Source: Xylanibacter rodentium (GTDB lineage Bacteria; Bacteroidota; Bacteroidia; Bacteroidales; Bacteroidaceae). From it: 64,000 nucleotides of DNA. Every line of letters begins with the position of its first letter. The first letter of the stretch is position 1. The position numbers and the translations under genes are program-made. The stretch covers positions 45,962 through 109,961 of the forward strand of contig NZ_JABKKE010000011.1 in assembly GCF_013166575.1 (NCBI RefSeq), given 5' to 3'. Of this stretch, positions 27,722 through 36,029 are shown piece by piece. Below the pieces are notes generated by a model, which saw only the letters and a program-made list of their open reading frames with translations, was not told the origin of the DNA and made no database searches.

Positions 27722-27943
27722 GGAGCCAGCCCCACACGGCCTTCCCAAAGGGGAGGAGAAGTGACGTGAACAGAATATCCACCCAGCCTGAAGAAGGACA
27801 AGAACAGAATGTCGTACCGAAGTGAAGAGTACAACATTTCATATACACAAAAAAGAATAACAAACAGATTACGGTCGTCACCATTTCCTCTCCCCCTGTG
27901 GAGGCCGGGTGGGGCCTCACATCTATCAAACACATTAATATAT
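27722..27943. repeat. family D inverted repeat between the first two island genes
   Basis: Arms near 27722-27766 (GCCCCACACGGCCTTCCCAA...) and 27877-27921 (...GGAGGCCGGGTGGGGCCTCA) are imperfect complements. It separates the zinc-ribbon gene from the kinase gene. The kinase frame stays open upstream through part of it, but the ATG at 27944 is the natural start. Related single arms are at 39952-39995 and 56636-56675. Confidence 0.75.
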
Positions 27944-29224
27944 ATGTCTGAACTTAAAAACGGAACACGCGTGCAGCTTACAAACGGCAAGTCGTGCACG
28001 GTGAAAAAGGAGCTCGGCCGCGGCGGTCAGGGCATCGTATACCTTGTTGACTACGAAGGCAAGGACTATGCGCTGAAATGGTATATAGTGGACTATCCGG
28101 ACGCATTCATGAACAATCTGGAGAAGAACTGCAAGGCCGGTGCACCGACGAAGAACTTCCTGTGGCCCATAGCCGTGGCCCGACGGCAGTACGACAGCTT
28201 CGGCTATGTGATGCAGCTGCGCCCGCAGGGCTATGAGGAGATGGCCATGTACATACTGGCCAAGGCACGCTTCGCCTCGCTCGACGCCATGTTCAACGCC
28301 TGCCTGCAGATATGCACCGGCTTCATGGAGCTGCACAAGCGTGGCCTGTGCTATCAGGATATGAACGACGGCAACTTCTTCATCAACCCCCGCACGGGCG
28401 ACGTGCTCGTCTGCGACAACGACAACGTGGCTCCCAACGGTGTTGACGTGGGCATACTCGGCAAGTCGGGATATATGGCACCGGAGATAGTGGAGCGCGA
28501 GTCGGCACCCAACCGCCACACCGACTATTTCTCGCAGGCCGTGTGCCTGTTCATCCTGATCTATCTGAACAAGCCGTTCGAGGGCGCACGCTACCTTAGC
28601 TGTCCGTGCCTGTCGCCCGAAGCCGAGCGCAAACTTTTCGGCAAGGGCGCAGTGTTTATCTGCGACCCGACCGACAACAGCAACCGTCCGGTGAAGGGCA
28701 TCCACAACAACGTCATCAACCGCTGGCCGCTCTTCCCAAAGTATCTGCAAAAGGCATTTGTGGCAGCGTTCTCGAAAGAGGCGATATGCACGCCGGGCAA
28801 GCGCCTGCTCGACAAGAAGTGGCAGGAGGTGATAATCCAGCTGCGCTCGCTGTACATAAAGTGTCCGCAGTGCGGGGAGCACACCTTCTACGATCCGACG
28901 ACTGCCGACAACCGCTGTCTGGAGTGCGGCCGCACGGTGCCCGCCGTCACGTCGCTCTTCGTAGGCCACTACGCCATCCCGCTGGCCGAGGGACAGAAGA
29001 TATACTGTTGTCAGGTGAAGAACGAGCCCGACTACGACAAGGTGGCCGCCACGGTGGTGAAGAACGCCGCCGGCAAGCTGGGTCTGAAGAACCAGAGCGA
29101 CATGCCGTGGACGGTGATGCTGCCCACGGGCGAGGTGCGCGTGGTGAAGCCGGGCGAGGGCATGCCCGCCGCCAAGGGCCTGAAGATAAGGTTCGGACAG
29201 AACGAGACCGGCGAGATAAAGTAA
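27944..29224 (+). CDS. Ser/Thr kinase-like protein with C-terminal zinc ribbon (TerY-P kinase)
   Basis: A 426-residue protein. Kinase features: Gly loop GRGGQG (25-30), lysine in YALKWY (45), catalytic loop CYQDMNDGNFF (Asp139, Asn144), the metal site as CDND (Asp158) in place of DFG, and GYMAPE (176-181). A CPQC...CLEC zinc ribbon follows (about 305-330), then a beta-rich tail. This layout matches the kinase of the TerY-P triad (TerY, PP2C, kinase) described in Ter-system surveys. It should phosphorylate a protein in the cytoplasm; the target is unknown. A long in-frame extension upstream reads through repeat sequence and is not credible. Confidence 0.85.
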   Translation: MSELKNGTRVQLTNGKSCTVKKELGRGGQGIVYLVDYEGKDYALKWYIVDYPDAFMNNLEKNCKAGAPTKNFLWPIAVARRQYDSFGYVMQLRPQGYEEMAMYILAKARFASLDAMFNACLQICTGFMELHKRGLCYQDMNDGNFFINPRTGDVLVCDNDNVAPNGVDVGILGKSGYMAPEIVERESAPNRHTDYFSQAVCLFILIYLNKPFEGARYLSCPCLSPEAERKLFGKGAVFICDPTDNSNRPVKGIHNNVINRWPLFPKYLQKAFVAAFSKEAICTPGKRLLDKKWQEVIIQLRSLYIKCPQCGEHTFYDPTTADNRCLECGRTVPAVTSLFVGHYAIPLAEGQKIYCCQVKNEPDYDKVAATVVKNAAGKLGLKNQSDMPWTVMLPTGEVRVVKPGEGMPAAKGLKIRFGQNETGEIK

Positions 29225-29365
29225 GGCCGCACAACGATTACAATAATCATCAAACATAGAATTTATAACGTTTTCGTTAAGCCAAATGAACAATGTCAAA
29301 CTTGTTTAAGCATTGCCATGGCGAGAAAACGGGTATTAATATAAACCTTTAAACAACATAACATT

Positions 29366-30130
29366 ATGAGCTCATTTGATAAAGTAGAAGCTGCTCCACG
29401 CAGAGTGATGACCCTTATATTCCTTGTAGACACATCCGGAAGTATGGAGGGAGAGAAGATGGGACAGGTGAATGATACCATCGAGAACATCCTTCCTGAG
29501 ATAGGAGAAATATCAAGCACCAATGCTGACGCAGAGATAAAGATTGCCGTACTGGAGTTTTCGAGCGGCATAGAATGGATGTATCCCGAGCCTATATCGG
29601 CCGAAGACTTCACATGGCAGAACCTCGAGGCCGGTGGGCTCACCAGTATGGGCGAGGCTTTCAAGGAACTGAACACCAAACTGTCACAAACCACAGGATT
29701 TATGAAAGAGGCTGCCGGCTCGTTTGCTCCCGCCATCATCATGCTCTCCGACGGCGAGCCAACCCAGGAATACAAGCATGCACTGGAGAAACTGAAGGCC
29801 AACAACTGGTTCAAGGCTGCTATCAAGGTGGCAATATCCATAGGCGATGATGGCAACAAGGACATTCTTGTCGACTTTACCGGCACCAAAGAGGCCGTGT
29901 ATACGGTACACAACCGCGAACAGCTGAAGAAGATTATCCGCTTTGTCAGCGTGACGGCATCGCAGGTGGCCAGCTCACATTCGTCGGTGGGCAAGGAAGC
30001 TCCTACTACCAAGCAGGAGGAATTTGTAGACAAGATGAACGATGCCGACAACACGTCCGACACATTCGACGGTGTGGACATAGGTGACGAGACCACCAAC
30101 GCCGGCACCGACGACTGGGGCACGTTCTAA
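29366..30130 (+). CDS. TerY-like von Willebrand A domain protein
   Basis: A 254-residue protein whose vWA domain (about 12-200) has a complete MIDAS: DTSGS (22-26), Thr93 in GGLTSMGEAF and Asp129 in MLSDGEPT. A flexible acidic tail (about 205-254) ends in DDWGTF. The metal-dependent adhesion site suggests it binds an acidic partner. It lacks the C-terminal zinc domain of classical TerY, which is encoded separately by the first gene of the island. Gap to the kinase gene is 141 bases with no gene; gap to PP2C is 40 bases. Confidence 0.88.
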   Translation: MSSFDKVEAAPRRVMTLIFLVDTSGSMEGEKMGQVNDTIENILPEIGEISSTNADAEIKIAVLEFSSGIEWMYPEPISAEDFTWQNLEAGGLTSMGEAFKELNTKLSQTTGFMKEAAGSFAPAIIMLSDGEPTQEYKHALEKLKANNWFKAAIKVAISIGDDGNKDILVDFTGTKEAVYTVHNREQLKKIIRFVSVTASQVASSHSSVGKEAPTTKQEEFVDKMNDADNTSDTFDGVDIGDETTNAGTDDWGTF

Positions 30131-30170
30131 AACAGACTGGTAATAGGAAATAACCATAAACCAATCCGTT

Positions 30171-31739
30171 ATGAACGACAACCTGACAGTATTCAACGTT
30201 ACCCGACTTGGTGCCAGTCACACCAAGTCGGGCAAACCGTGCCAGGACTATTCGCTGTCGTGGCAGAGTGACGACAACAGCGTGCAGGTGGCCATAGTGT
30301 GCGACGGCCACGGCGGCGACACCTACGTGCGTAGTGATGTGGGGTCGCGGCTGGCAGCCGAAATCACGCTGAAACATCTGAAAGCCATGAGCGACGACAC
30401 GACAACCTACGCCGGCATATTCTTCGGCCGTAAGGGAGCCGTGACGGCACGACCCACAGGGCCGCGCAAGCTGCACGACCCGAAAAGCCCGAGCGAGAGC
30501 GAGATGCAACTGCTCAAACAAGACGCCCTGTTCAAGAAGCAGATAGCACAGCACGCCGAGCAGGACAAGGTGGTGATGCCGATGTTCAAAAGCATCTACG
30601 ACGAGTGGGCGGCAGCCATCGAGGCCGACGCCAAAGAAAACCCGTTTACCGACTACGAGGCGGGCATGCTCGGCAAGAACCGCATAGCCAAGGCCTACGG
30701 TACCACGCTGATGGCCTTCATGCGCACACCTTATTATTGGTTTGCCTTCCACATCGGCGACGGCAAGATGCTGGCCTGCGACCGCACTCTGACATGGGTA
30801 GAGCCGGTGCCATGGGACTGCAACTGCTTCCTCAACGTTACCACGTCGCTCTGCAACAGCAACCCGCTGCCCTCGTTCCGCTATGCCTTCGACGGCACGG
30901 GAGCATTTCCAATGGCCGTAATCATGGGCAGCGACGGACTGGACGACTCGTGGGTGACCATGCCCAAGCTGCAGCACTTCTACGCCCAGACACTGGAGAT
31001 ATTCGCCAATCAGGGCCGCGACAAGACCGTGGACGAACTGGGCGACTACCTCACCAAGCTGAGCGCCACGGGCAGCCGCGACGACATGTCGATGGCGGGC
31101 ATACTCAACATGGATTTGCTCGACAATGCCTTCACAATGTATGCCACAAGGCAGGAGGGCCTGAAACTGAAGGCAGAGTTTACCAACCGCCAGAGCGAGA
31201 TGGAAAAGCTGAACCACGACCTCGACGAGATGAAGAAGAATCTGGCCGAGGCCGAGAGCAAGCTCGCCACCCTCGAAAAGCAGAAACAGGACGTTGAGAC
31301 CATGCGCCGCGAACTGCAAGCACGTATGGTTCAGGTGGAAACCAAAGCCGCCGAATATGCCGAGATAGACAAAGAGGCACGCGCCCGCAACGCCGAACTG
31401 ATAGCTCAATGGAACACCATGAAGGAAAAGGCCAAACGGGCCGAAGACGATTGGCGCGCACAGTGGATGGCTGAAAAAGGGGCCATGCTGTCAGGAACAG
31501 CCCAACCGGAAGAAACAGTACAGCCTGAAGAAACAATTCAACCGGAAGAAGCAAAGGCCGAAGATCCGGCTGTAGAAGAAGTGAAGGCTGAAGGGCAGAA
31601 CACTGAAGAGCAGAACACTGAAGAGCCGAGTTCTGAAGAACCGGCAACCGAAAAGCCGGAGAAAAAAGACCGTACTGCTTGGTGGTCGGCATTGAATCCA
31701 TGGGCTACTAACGGCAAAGATGAAGACGGAAAAGAGTGA
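30171..31739 (+). CDS. PP2C phosphatase with long coiled coil and acidic tail
   Basis: A 522-residue protein. Residues 1-305 are a PP2C domain with the metal residues in CDGHGGDTY (Asp45), MGSDGLDDSW (about 255) and SRDDMS (about 304). It has an insertion of about 60 charged residues after the first strands. Residues about 320-450 form a coiled coil (heptads of Glu/Lys/Leu). Residues about 455-500 are imperfect PEE/TEE repeats. It should reverse the kinase's phosphorylation. The coiled coil may tether it to other island proteins. Its last 20 bases overlap the next gene. Confidence 0.87.
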   Translation: MNDNLTVFNVTRLGASHTKSGKPCQDYSLSWQSDDNSVQVAIVCDGHGGDTYVRSDVGSRLAAEITLKHLKAMSDDTTTYAGIFFGRKGAVTARPTGPRKLHDPKSPSESEMQLLKQDALFKKQIAQHAEQDKVVMPMFKSIYDEWAAAIEADAKENPFTDYEAGMLGKNRIAKAYGTTLMAFMRTPYYWFAFHIGDGKMLACDRTLTWVEPVPWDCNCFLNVTTSLCNSNPLPSFRYAFDGTGAFPMAVIMGSDGLDDSWVTMPKLQHFYAQTLEIFANQGRDKTVDELGDYLTKLSATGSRDDMSMAGILNMDLLDNAFTMYATRQEGLKLKAEFTNRQSEMEKLNHDLDEMKKNLAEAESKLATLEKQKQDVETMRRELQARMVQVETKAAEYAEIDKEARARNAELIAQWNTMKEKAKRAEDDWRAQWMAEKGAMLSGTAQPEETVQPEETIQPEEAKAEDPAVEEVKAEGQNTEEQNTEEPSSEEPATEKPEKKDRTAWWSALNPWATNGKDEDGKE

Positions 31740-32586
31740 GTTTCATGTCTGTCTGCATCAGATAGTAGACGAGTTTGGTATAGAAGTGATTGCCGAACAA
31801 AAGGCCGAGGCCCTGATGGCCGACATGATGGGACATCGGTTTACGATGGGCTCGGTGATGCGCAGTGCCCGCCAGTGCCACGTGACGCAGCGGCTGCTGG
31901 CACTGATGGATGACGATGTCGCCGACCGCACGCCGCAGATAGACAACCTCAAGCTGCTGTTGCAGGACAACTTCTTCCTGCGCCCGTCGGTGGCCGCCTA
32001 CGTGGTGGACAGCTACTGCTACGCCCTGGGCTACACCGACGACATGGCGCCACTCGACGACTACGACCACGATGAGGCCACGGCAGCTGCCACGGGCGAA
32101 CTTTCGTTTGAAACGGCCGACGACGGCGAGTTCTGCGGATACAAGAACGACGAGTCGCAGCGGTCGGGATTCGGCATACTGAGAAGTTCCAACGGCAACA
32201 CCTACGCCGGCGAATGGAAGCACGGCATAAAGATGGGTTTCGGACTGGGATTCAACCAAAACCGCGAGCGCTATGCCGGCGAATGGAGTTTCAACCGCCA
32301 TTCGGGCATCGGCGTGGAGGTGCAGAACGACGGCAAGCGCTATGCCGGCATGTGGAAGAACGGCCGGCGCAACGGCACGGGCATGATTCATCTGCCCAAC
32401 GGCAACACCGTCTGCGGCACGTTCCGCAATGACAGTCTGACCGACGCCCATGGCACGATGTTCGTGCAGGACGGAAGCATGGTGGTGGGACGCATGACGT
32501 CCGACGGGCCTGACGGCCAATGCGAGCATTATTATCCTGACGGCTCACACTGCACGGAGACGTGGCACCACGGCATATTACAATAA
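31720..32586 (+). CDS. MORN-repeat protein
   Basis: A 288-residue protein. The N-terminal 110 residues are helical and of no family I recognise. From about residue 130 there are five or six MORN-type repeats (YAGEWKHGIKMGFG, YAGEWSFNRHSGIG, YAGMWKNGRRNGTG, and so on). MORN repeats make an extended beta ladder used for scaffolding or lipid contact. It starts inside the PP2C gene (20-base overlap), so the two are translationally coupled. A second MORN-bearing gene closes the island. Confidence 0.8.
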   Translation: MKTEKSEFHVCLHQIVDEFGIEVIAEQKAEALMADMMGHRFTMGSVMRSARQCHVTQRLLALMDDDVADRTPQIDNLKLLLQDNFFLRPSVAAYVVDSYCYALGYTDDMAPLDDYDHDEATAAATGELSFETADDGEFCGYKNDESQRSGFGILRSSNGNTYAGEWKHGIKMGFGLGFNQNRERYAGEWSFNRHSGIGVEVQNDGKRYAGMWKNGRRNGTGMIHLPNGNTVCGTFRNDSLTDAHGTMFVQDGSMVVGRMTSDGPDGQCEHYYPDGSHCTETWHHGILQ

Positions 32587-32607
32587 CCATTTTAATCATA
32601 TAACACT

Positions 32608-33606
32608 ATGGTATTCAAGAAATTATTCGGACCAAAGGAAGAACCGCAACGGCCCGAGAATGCCCCAAAGGAGCAGACTGTAGAACAGGAACAGACTGCT
32701 CGGGAAAGACAGCCCTCCCGGGAAGAACAGACCGTTCAAAGAGAAGAAACCACTCAGTGGAAACATACCGCACAAAGGGAACAAACCCAATATCCCCCGC
32801 AAGCGGAGCCGGAACAAGCCTACAACGCATACACCACAGCAAAGCAAGCACAAACAGAACCCGCACAAACAGAGCAGGCTCCGGCCGAAGAAGCGCCTGA
32901 AGCTACGCCGCAACCGTGGAACGGCGAACCCGTGGCCGTGACCATCGACAACTCGGAGGTGCTGCACGAGACTGAGCGCATAATCGACGCCCTGCGTAAG
33001 AGCATCGCCAACCAAAGGAACATACACGGCATACTGACTCAGCAGATGCAGGACATGCAGGAGCACAACCGTCAGCTGATGGAACAGAACAAGCAGCTGA
33101 CCGACGTGATACGGAATCAGCATCAGACGATAGCCAAGTTCCAGAACGACGTGTTCTACCGCGCACAAAAGGACGTTATAATGGAAATAATACGCATTGC
33201 CGACGAGGTACAGACAATCACCGACGGATGCGCTACAGACAACCCAATGCACAGCGAGCTTGCCGGACTGGCCGACTTCATCGACAAGGGCTTGACGTTC
33301 TCGGCCGTGCGCAGTTTCAGGCATGCCGATGGCTGCTCCGACGGGTTCGACCCCAAATGCCAGGAGTTTGACTCCACACCTGTGCACACCGACAACCCTG
33401 CCAAGCACGGCCTCATCGTATCGGTGCGCCCGGGATATGTGTGGACAATGCCGTGGCTCGTGGCCAACACCGACGTGCAGCTTCAGAACTTCATGCGCGA
33501 CAATCACGAGCCCAAGCGTTTCGAATTTGTCATCCGACCCGAGCTCGTGGCAAGGATGGAATATGTGGAAAGTGAAGAGTCTTTTTCTGTTCAGAGCGAA
33601 GAGTGA
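32608..33606 (+). CDS. GrpE-like nucleotide exchange factor, divergent
   Basis: A 332-residue protein. Residues 1-110 are low-complexity (Gln/Glu/Pro/Ala/Thr). A coiled coil covers about 115-190, as in GrpE. Residues about 190-320 carry a GrpE-like head pattern: NDVFYRAQKDVIMEIIRIAD, SDGFDPKCQEFDSTPVHTDN and VSVRPGYVWTMPWLV, resembling the G-x-x-FDPxxH and GY motifs of GrpE. It lies just upstream of a dedicated Hsp70, which supports the exchange-factor role. The last residues (SFSVQSEE) come from a family B repeat. Functional call is inference from pattern and position. Confidence 0.6.
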   Translation: MVFKKLFGPKEEPQRPENAPKEQTVEQEQTARERQPSREEQTVQREETTQWKHTAQREQTQYPPQAEPEQAYNAYTTAKQAQTEPAQTEQAPAEEAPEATPQPWNGEPVAVTIDNSEVLHETERIIDALRKSIANQRNIHGILTQQMQDMQEHNRQLMEQNKQLTDVIRNQHQTIAKFQNDVFYRAQKDVIMEIIRIADEVQTITDGCATDNPMHSELAGLADFIDKGLTFSAVRSFRHADGCSDGFDPKCQEFDSTPVHTDNPAKHGLIVSVRPGYVWTMPWLVANTDVQLQNFMRDNHEPKRFEFVIRPELVARMEYVESEESFSVQSEE

Positions 33607-33712
33607 TGAGTCTTGAGGTATGATATGCTTTATGCCGTTCCAGCCGAACTGTTCACTCTGAACTATACAGAAGGTAATCATACCTCTGCACTCATCACTC
33701 TGAACTCATAAC
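33579..33712. repeat. family B inverted repeat at the end of the GrpE-like gene
   Basis: The left arm (CTTTTTCTGTTCAGAG... TGAGGTATGATATG) starts inside the gene and provides its last codons and TGA. The right arm (GGTAATCATACCTCTGCACT... ACTCTGAACTCA) ends near 33712. A family I fragment (GAGCGACCGCAGGGAGCGAT) follows at 33739-33786, then a short AT-rich leader to the Hsp70 gene. Confidence 0.8.
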
Positions 33713-33812
33713 TAAATGAAGCATTTGTTTTTAACTCCTGAGCGACCGCAGGGAGCGATGACTCCCGTTAACTCCTTTAACTTCTAAAAAAACTCCCAAA
33801 AGAAAAAAAGAA

Positions 33813-35294
33813 ATGTCACAAGAAATATACGGTATCGACCTTGGCACTACCAACTCGTGCATTGCCACTATCAATCCTGCTGACGGACAGCCGGAGGTTA
33901 TCATCAATCAAGCAACCCAACAGACCACACCATCGGTGGTATACTACGATGATTTAGACACGCCCATAGTAGGCAACGACGCCAAGAATATGATGAAGAT
34001 GAACCCGTTGCGCTCTGTGGCGTTCATCAAGCGCGAGATGTCGAACAAGAACTACAAGCGCAGCATAGGCACTGAAGAAATATCTCCGGTGAAGATTTCG
34101 GCACTCATACTGAAAAAACTGGTGGACGACGCCAACATAGCCCGTGAATACGAGGGTAAGGCGCCTATACACAAGGCTGTGATAACCGTGCCGGCATATT
34201 TCGGCAACGATGAGCACGTTCTTACACGCCAGGCTGGCGAGGTAGCCGGACTTGAGGTGATTGGACTGCTCAACGAGCCCACCGCTGCGGCACTGAGCTA
34301 CGGCAAGGACACCTTTGAGGGCAAGACCATCATGGTGTACGACCTTGGCGGAGGCACATTCGACGTGAGCATCATTCGCATGCACAACGGCAATCTCGAG
34401 ACCCTTGCCACCGATGGCGACCACCATCTCGGCGGAGTGGACTGGGACGAGATGATAGTGAACTACACACTGGCCGTGTCGGGCTACGACGTGACCTATG
34501 CCGACATAAAGGACAAGAAAGAAGGCGGCGCCATGATACTTGCCGCCGAGCAATGCAAGCAGCAGCTGTCGGTGCAGACCAAAGCCCCTATGCGTTTCCG
34601 CTACGGCGGCAGCAAGCTGCAGACGGTGGAGATAAGTCAGGCCACATTCAAGGAGCTGACAGAAGAACTGCTCGACCGCACCATCGACTGCACCCACCAC
34701 GCCATCGGACTGATGAAGGAGCAGATAACCATTGACGAGATAATCCTTGTGGGCGGCTCATCGCGCATGCCGATGGTAAAGGAACGGCTGATGAGAGAGT
34801 TTCCCAACATCAAGATACGCCTCGACCGCTTCGAGCCTGATCTGGCCGTGGCCAAAGGTGCAGCCCTATATGCCGCCAACACCAGCGTCATCGACGACAA
34901 GTCGGCACGCTCCTACGGTATACTTACCACCACGGGTATCACCAACGTACTGTTGCGCACCGACCCGATGGTGTTTGAAGGAATTTCCCATTTCATCACC
35001 TCAAGCGAGGGACAGAGCAGTGTGTGGATAAAAGTGTACGAGAACTCCAGCGCCGAACCTACCATACACCAGTCGAAAGGCGACCTTATACTCAAGCGCG
35101 AACTTTCGTGGGGCAAGCCTGTGCCCAAGGGCACCGAGGTGACGGCTTTTGTGCGCCGCGGCAAAGACGGCATAGTGCATATAGAGGTGAAGTGCGAAAG
35201 TTCATCGGTGACACTTGAGATACAGCCCGAGAGACAGTTGTCGGCCACAGAAGTAAAGAAACTGAAAGACGAATTCAAGGATATAGAACTCTGA
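33813..35294 (+). CDS. short Hsp70 (HscC/DnaK-like) chaperone without lid
   Basis: A 493-residue Hsp70. The ATPase domain is complete: YGIDLGTTNSCIA, VITVPAYFGNDE, LLNEPTAAALSYG, VYDLGGGTFDVS and ILVGGSSRMP. The substrate-binding beta domain (about 375-470) is present but the helical lid of DnaK (about 100 residues more) is absent. No DnaJ is in the window. The truncated form recalls HscC-type specialised Hsp70s. It probably acts on island clients, with the upstream GrpE-like protein as exchange factor. The LIM-DA1 gene starts 2 bases after its stop. Confidence 0.9.
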   Translation: MSQEIYGIDLGTTNSCIATINPADGQPEVIINQATQQTTPSVVYYDDLDTPIVGNDAKNMMKMNPLRSVAFIKREMSNKNYKRSIGTEEISPVKISALILKKLVDDANIAREYEGKAPIHKAVITVPAYFGNDEHVLTRQAGEVAGLEVIGLLNEPTAAALSYGKDTFEGKTIMVYDLGGGTFDVSIIRMHNGNLETLATDGDHHLGGVDWDEMIVNYTLAVSGYDVTYADIKDKKEGGAMILAAEQCKQQLSVQTKAPMRFRYGGSKLQTVEISQATFKELTEELLDRTIDCTHHAIGLMKEQITIDEIILVGGSSRMPMVKERLMREFPNIKIRLDRFEPDLAVAKGAALYAANTSVIDDKSARSYGILTTTGITNVLLRTDPMVFEGISHFITSSEGQSSVWIKVYENSSAEPTIHQSKGDLILKRELSWGKPVPKGTEVTAFVRRGKDGIVHIEVKCESSSVTLEIQPERQLSATEVKKLKDEFKDIEL

Positions 35295-35296
35295 CA

Positions 35297-35989
35297 ATGT
35301 CACCGATACGATGGCCGGGCAGCCTAACATGCTTGATGTGCGGCAAGCCGATCCGTGGGTCCTACCTGTCCGACTGGAATGGCAATGCCGTGTGTGCCGA
35401 CCACACGGCCGACACCATACCGCGCTGCGTGAGCTGCCACAGGTTTTGCGACCCGCGGCAGTCCACGCCGTTATCGCACGGTGCATACCTGTGCCCCATC
35501 TGCTGCAGCGACGTGGTAAACAGACAGACGGCTGCCGCCATCGTATCGTACATTCGTCGCGCATACATTAAGGCCGGACTTGGCGAGATAAAGAACTGGC
35601 GACTGAAGGTGACCGACCTTGACACCATGTACAACCGCCACGGCAACATCAACGTGCGCGGTTATGCCAGCAACTTCTGCGGCAACTACGAGGTGTACGT
35701 GCTGCGCCACCTTTCGCGCGTGGCCTTTGCCAACGTGCTGGCCCACGAGCTGCTGCATATATGGCAGTTCAACCATCACCTGGACCCCATCCCGCCACTG
35801 TGCGAGGGCTTCTGCAACATGGGCAGCTATTACGTGCTCCAGCACATAGGCAACGACGAGGCACACGCCTTCATGGCCATGCACGAAAACAACACCGACC
35901 CCGTATATGGCAATGGATTCAGGATAGTAAAGGCCGCCTACGACCATGGAGGATGGGATGAGGCACGAACACTGCTCACAAACAAATAA
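35297..35989 (+). CDS. LIM-like zinc domain plus DA1-type metallopeptidase
   Basis: A 230-residue protein. Residues 12-70 contain a treble-clef, LIM-like double zinc site (Cys 12, 15, 33, His 36, Cys 44, 47, 51, 66, 69/70). Residues about 85-225 hold a zincin with AHELLHIWQFNHH (HExxH at 150-154) and the third ligand in CEGFCN (Glu170), matching the DA1-like peptidase that in plants follows a LIM domain. It could cleave or test a client delivered by the adjacent Hsp70. It is packed against the Hsp70 gene. Bacterial LIM-peptidase proteins have been noted, but their targets are unknown. Confidence 0.8.
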   Translation: MSPIRWPGSLTCLMCGKPIRGSYLSDWNGNAVCADHTADTIPRCVSCHRFCDPRQSTPLSHGAYLCPICCSDVVNRQTAAAIVSYIRRAYIKAGLGEIKNWRLKVTDLDTMYNRHGNINVRGYASNFCGNYEVYVLRHLSRVAFANVLAHELLHIWQFNHHLDPIPPLCEGFCNMGSYYVLQHIGNDEAHAFMAMHENNTDPVYGNGFRIVKAAYDHGGWDEARTLLTNK

Positions 35990-36029
35990 CATAACAACGG
36001 CAGACACGCCGCCTTCAAAAAAAACAATA

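Noticed and set aside
27809..27943. Longer start for the island kinase
   Set aside because: The extra 45 codons read through a family D repeat and do not resemble kinase sequence; ATG 27944 gives a normal N-terminus.
27935..29299. 454-codon antisense frame over the kinase gene
   Set aside because: His/Leu/Val-rich, no motifs, opposite to a well supported kinase; the same holds for the antisense frames over the TerY, PP2C and GrpE-like genes.
27356..30130. Classical tellurite resistance operon
   Set aside because: No TerA, TerB, TerC, TerD, TerE or TerZ homologue is visible; only the TerY-P triad components are present.
33813..35294. Housekeeping dnaK
   Set aside because: It lacks the lid region, is only 493 residues, and sits in the TerY island without dnaJ; more likely a specialised Hsp70.
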